From: an uncultured Tolumonas sp.
Lineage (GTDB): Bacteria; Pseudomonadota; Gammaproteobacteria; Enterobacterales; Aeromonadaceae
Length of the DNA stretch: 64,000 bases
Reading direction: 5' to 3'
Assembly: GCF_963676665.1 (NCBI RefSeq)
Contig: NZ_OY781378.1
Location: 1,456,001-1,520,000 of the forward strand
The position numbers and the translations under genes were made by a program. The notes beneath the pieces are model-generated. The model saw only the letters and a list, made by a program, of their open reading frames with translations, did not search any database and was not told the origin of the DNA. How positions within the stretch are numbered: position 1 is the first letter of the stretch; each line of letters begins with the position of its first letter. Of the stretch, positions 62,047 through 64,000 are shown piece after piece.

Positions 62047-63566
62047 TGGCAAAAAAAAGAGTCTTACTGCATGAAGACCCACGGTGGTTGCCATTTTGCG
62101 AAGAATATTCCGGGGACGCTGGAAGATTTGCTGTTGAAGTGCAGGGCGTAGATCCAAGCCCCCAGCAGCTTGACTTGTATTGCAATGTATCGGTGTCGCG
62201 CTCTCGCACCTCCGTGTCATCTGGTCACGGCACGGGCAAGACCACAGGGATAGCTAACATTGTATTGTGGCATATGCTCTGTTACCCGCAATCAATCACA
62301 TTGCTTACTGCCAATGACATGGATCAGCTAAAGGCAACGCTCTGGAAAGAGATCGGGCTGGCTGTCGAGCGAATTCGCCGGGGCGATCATGGCTGGATTG
62401 CTGAGCACATCGATCTACTTGCCAGCGCCACCATGCGTATTGTTGGTTTTGAGGACACCTGGTTTGTTGAGTCAAAAACAGCTAACGACAAAACGGCCAA
62501 TAAAATGGCCGGTCGCCATGGTGAGTGGCTGCTTATCATTGGTGATGAAGCGTCAACATTGTCAGATACAGTGCTTACCACCCTGCGTGGCGCGCTGACT
62601 GAACAACATAACCGCATGCTATTAACCAGCCAGCCAACAAGAAATGCCGGGTTCTTTTATCGCACCCATCATGATTTATCAAAAGCCAATGGCGGGGAAT
62701 GGGTAAACCTGACCTTCAGCTCCCTTGAATCACCGTTTGTATCTGACGACTCTTTGCGTGAGTTGTGGGATAGCTACGATGAAGACGAGCGCCGTATTCG
62801 CATACTTGGGCTGTTCCCACAGGACAGTTCAAAACACATGATGAGCCTAAAGGTTGCGGAGTCAATGTATCGGCGCGGGCGGATCATTAACAACGATGAA
62901 CCCTTTGGCTGGCTGGCGCTGGGTGACGTCGCGAGCGGCGAGGGGTTGCGGGATAAGTCGGCAATCGTTCTTGCGCGCGTGATTGGTTATGGTGATCGCG
63001 GTCATGATGCAAGGCGTGTCGAAGTTGTTGAAATTCCGATCCACACCAACGGCATACGTTCTAATCGCATTGCCGCTGCCGCTGTTGAGGTTGGAGAGCA
63101 GAAGGATGGTATAACGTATGTCGTCGACTCTGGTGGCCTTGGTATTACTGTGTGTCAGGACATGGAAGACTTAAACCAGGTAACGCATCGAGTTAACTGG
63201 GGTAATCCGTGCTTTCAGAACAAAAATAAAGACCGGTACCTAAATTTGCGTGCGCAAGCCATGCACCAAGCGGCGAGAGCAGCCAAAGAAGGGCGGTTAA
63301 GCATTCTTACCGCTGAGCATCGCAATACAGTTCTTGGCCAATCCAGTCGGATACCGAAAACATTCACCGATAAGGGCCGTATCCGTGTTCCGCCAAAGCA
63401 TAGTGTGGAGTGGGAAGGAATGGGATCGCCTGACTTGTGGGATGCAATATGTTTCGCCTTTCTCGAAAACGTAGTCTACATACCGTCTGGAGACGGCGGA
63501 ACGTGCCAGCGCAACATGGCGGACGTAGTAGCAAGTGAGGCTGAGGATTTATTTGCTGACGTTTAG
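62046..63566 (+). CDS. Terminase large subunit
   Basis: In this 506-residue packaging motor the N-terminal ATPase has Walker A SGHGTGKTT (about 59-67), Walker B LLIIGDEAS and the coupling motif LLTSQPTRN. The C-terminal RNase H-like nuclease has GDVASGEGLRDKSAIV and VVDSGGLG, with SPDLWDAICFAF near the end. It appears complete. The expected portal gene does not follow at once. Confidence 0.92.
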   Translation: MAKKRVLLHEDPRWLPFCEEYSGDAGRFAVEVQGVDPSPQQLDLYCNVSVSRSRTSVSSGHGTGKTTGIANIVLWHMLCYPQSITLLTANDMDQLKATLWKEIGLAVERIRRGDHGWIAEHIDLLASATMRIVGFEDTWFVESKTANDKTANKMAGRHGEWLLIIGDEASTLSDTVLTTLRGALTEQHNRMLLTSQPTRNAGFFYRTHHDLSKANGGEWVNLTFSSLESPFVSDDSLRELWDSYDEDERRIRILGLFPQDSSKHMMSLKVAESMYRRGRIINNDEPFGWLALGDVASGEGLRDKSAIVLARVIGYGDRGHDARRVEVVEIPIHTNGIRSNRIAAAAVEVGEQKDGITYVVDSGGLGITVCQDMEDLNQVTHRVNWGNPCFQNKNKDRYLNLRAQAMHQAARAAKEGRLSILTAEHRNTVLGQSSRIPKTFTDKGRIRVPPKHSVEWEGMGSPDLWDAICFAFLENVVYIPSGDGGTCQRNMADVVASEAEDLFADV

Positions 63567-63743
63567 GTGAGTCTTATTCCGAATAGCCGTTTTAACGCTC
63601 ACCAAAACGGGGGAACGTTCAAATGTTATACAGAAGGACTACGTAATCTCATCAGCATGACGAGAGTTGTCGATGATTGAGCGTAACGAGCAAGGAAAGC
63701 TGGCTCGGCTGTATTTCTGGTTTGTATTCGGTGGTGAGTGGTC

Positions 63744-64000
63744 TCAGCGGTACTCATCATCGGGTTCTATTTCATCATCATCTACCGGAAATTTAGCATA
63801 ATATTCTTCGGCTATTTCTGCTTGAGCATCTTCTTCCAGTCTTTTTTGTTGCTCGATTTCATCTCGGTGCAACTCAAGATATTCCATTATTTCAACGAGT
63901 ATATTTGCAGCACCGGCTTGGCTTTCTGCTCGAAGCTTTCCTTCTATGATGCGAATAGGTTTTTCATCTGCCGGAAGTCCCGCGTCAAAACTTTGCTGTA
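63744..64000 (-). CDS. Acidic hypothetical protein, 3' part, leftward
   Basis: The gene runs off the right edge; 84 residues are visible. They read GAANILVEIMEYLELHRDEI, then EQQKRLEEDAQAEIAEEYYA and the very acidic end FPVDDDEIEPDDEYR before TGA. It is helical, AT-rich and opposite to the terminase genes. Function unknown; the acidic helical shape is seen in antitoxins and in phage inhibitors, but that is not evidence of either. Confidence 0.6.
   Translation of the reverse strand, partial: QQSFDAGLPADEKPIRIIEGKLRAESQAGAANILVEIMEYLELHRDEIEQQKRLEEDAQAEIAEEYYAKFPVDDDEIEPDDEYR

Noticed and set aside
63673-63801. Short plus frame MIERNEQGKLARLYFWF after terL
   Set aside because: It overlaps the leftward acidic gene and has no SD; the leftward frame has better coding character.

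Overview
The left half (about 1-31,300) is ordinary chromosome of a gammaproteobacterium. Gene content and order (hisQMP; fabB-pdxB-usg-fimV-truA-accD-folC-dedD; minCDE next to ycgL/ycgN; cmk-rpsA-ihfB-lapA-lapB-pyrF; a rhombosortase) fit an Aeromonadales-type genome such as Tolumonas or Aeromonas. The genus is an inference from synteny and protein resemblance and was not tested by a search. An ERIC-type element lies between hisM and hisP.

The right half (about 31,305-64,000) is the left and middle part of a lambdoid, siphovirus-like prophage. It begins at a displaced 3' half of a tRNA-Leu(UAA) gene (attachment-site remnant) next to a tyrosine integrase. A long leftward early operon follows: integrase, DUF4224 protein, many small phage proteins joined by ATGA overlaps, a cytosine-C5 and an adenine-N6 methyltransferase, RdgC, a coiled-coil/HhH protein, RecT, a RecE-like nuclease, and a protein built of 23 nearly identical 21-residue repeats. 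The operon starts at a readable pL promoter (about 48,478-48,506).

The immunity region (about 48,400-51,400) has a CI-like repressor (minus), three accessory membrane or lipoprotein genes behind it, a Cro-like protein (plus), and palindromic operators that recur at pL and pR. The rightward early operon has a YmfL/CII-like regulator, an antirepressor-like gene split by an apparent frameshift in a T5 run, an O-like replication protein whose gene carries two arrays of four 12-bp iterons, a DnaC-like loader, a DnaB helicase, a secreted-type nuclease, and a nin-like stretch (DUF1367, Ref-like HNH nuclease, RusA and small proteins). It ends with an XRE regulator and both terminase subunits. The right end of the window enters a leftward acidic gene that breaks the late operon. 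The rest of the prophage (portal, capsid, tail, lysis, intact tRNA-Leu) must lie beyond position 64,000.

Points most worth following up are the higher-order repeat protein, the iteron arrays inside the replication gene, the immunity operators, the three-gene cassette behind the repressor, and several very small coupled genes (24, 49, 52, 57 and 59 aa).
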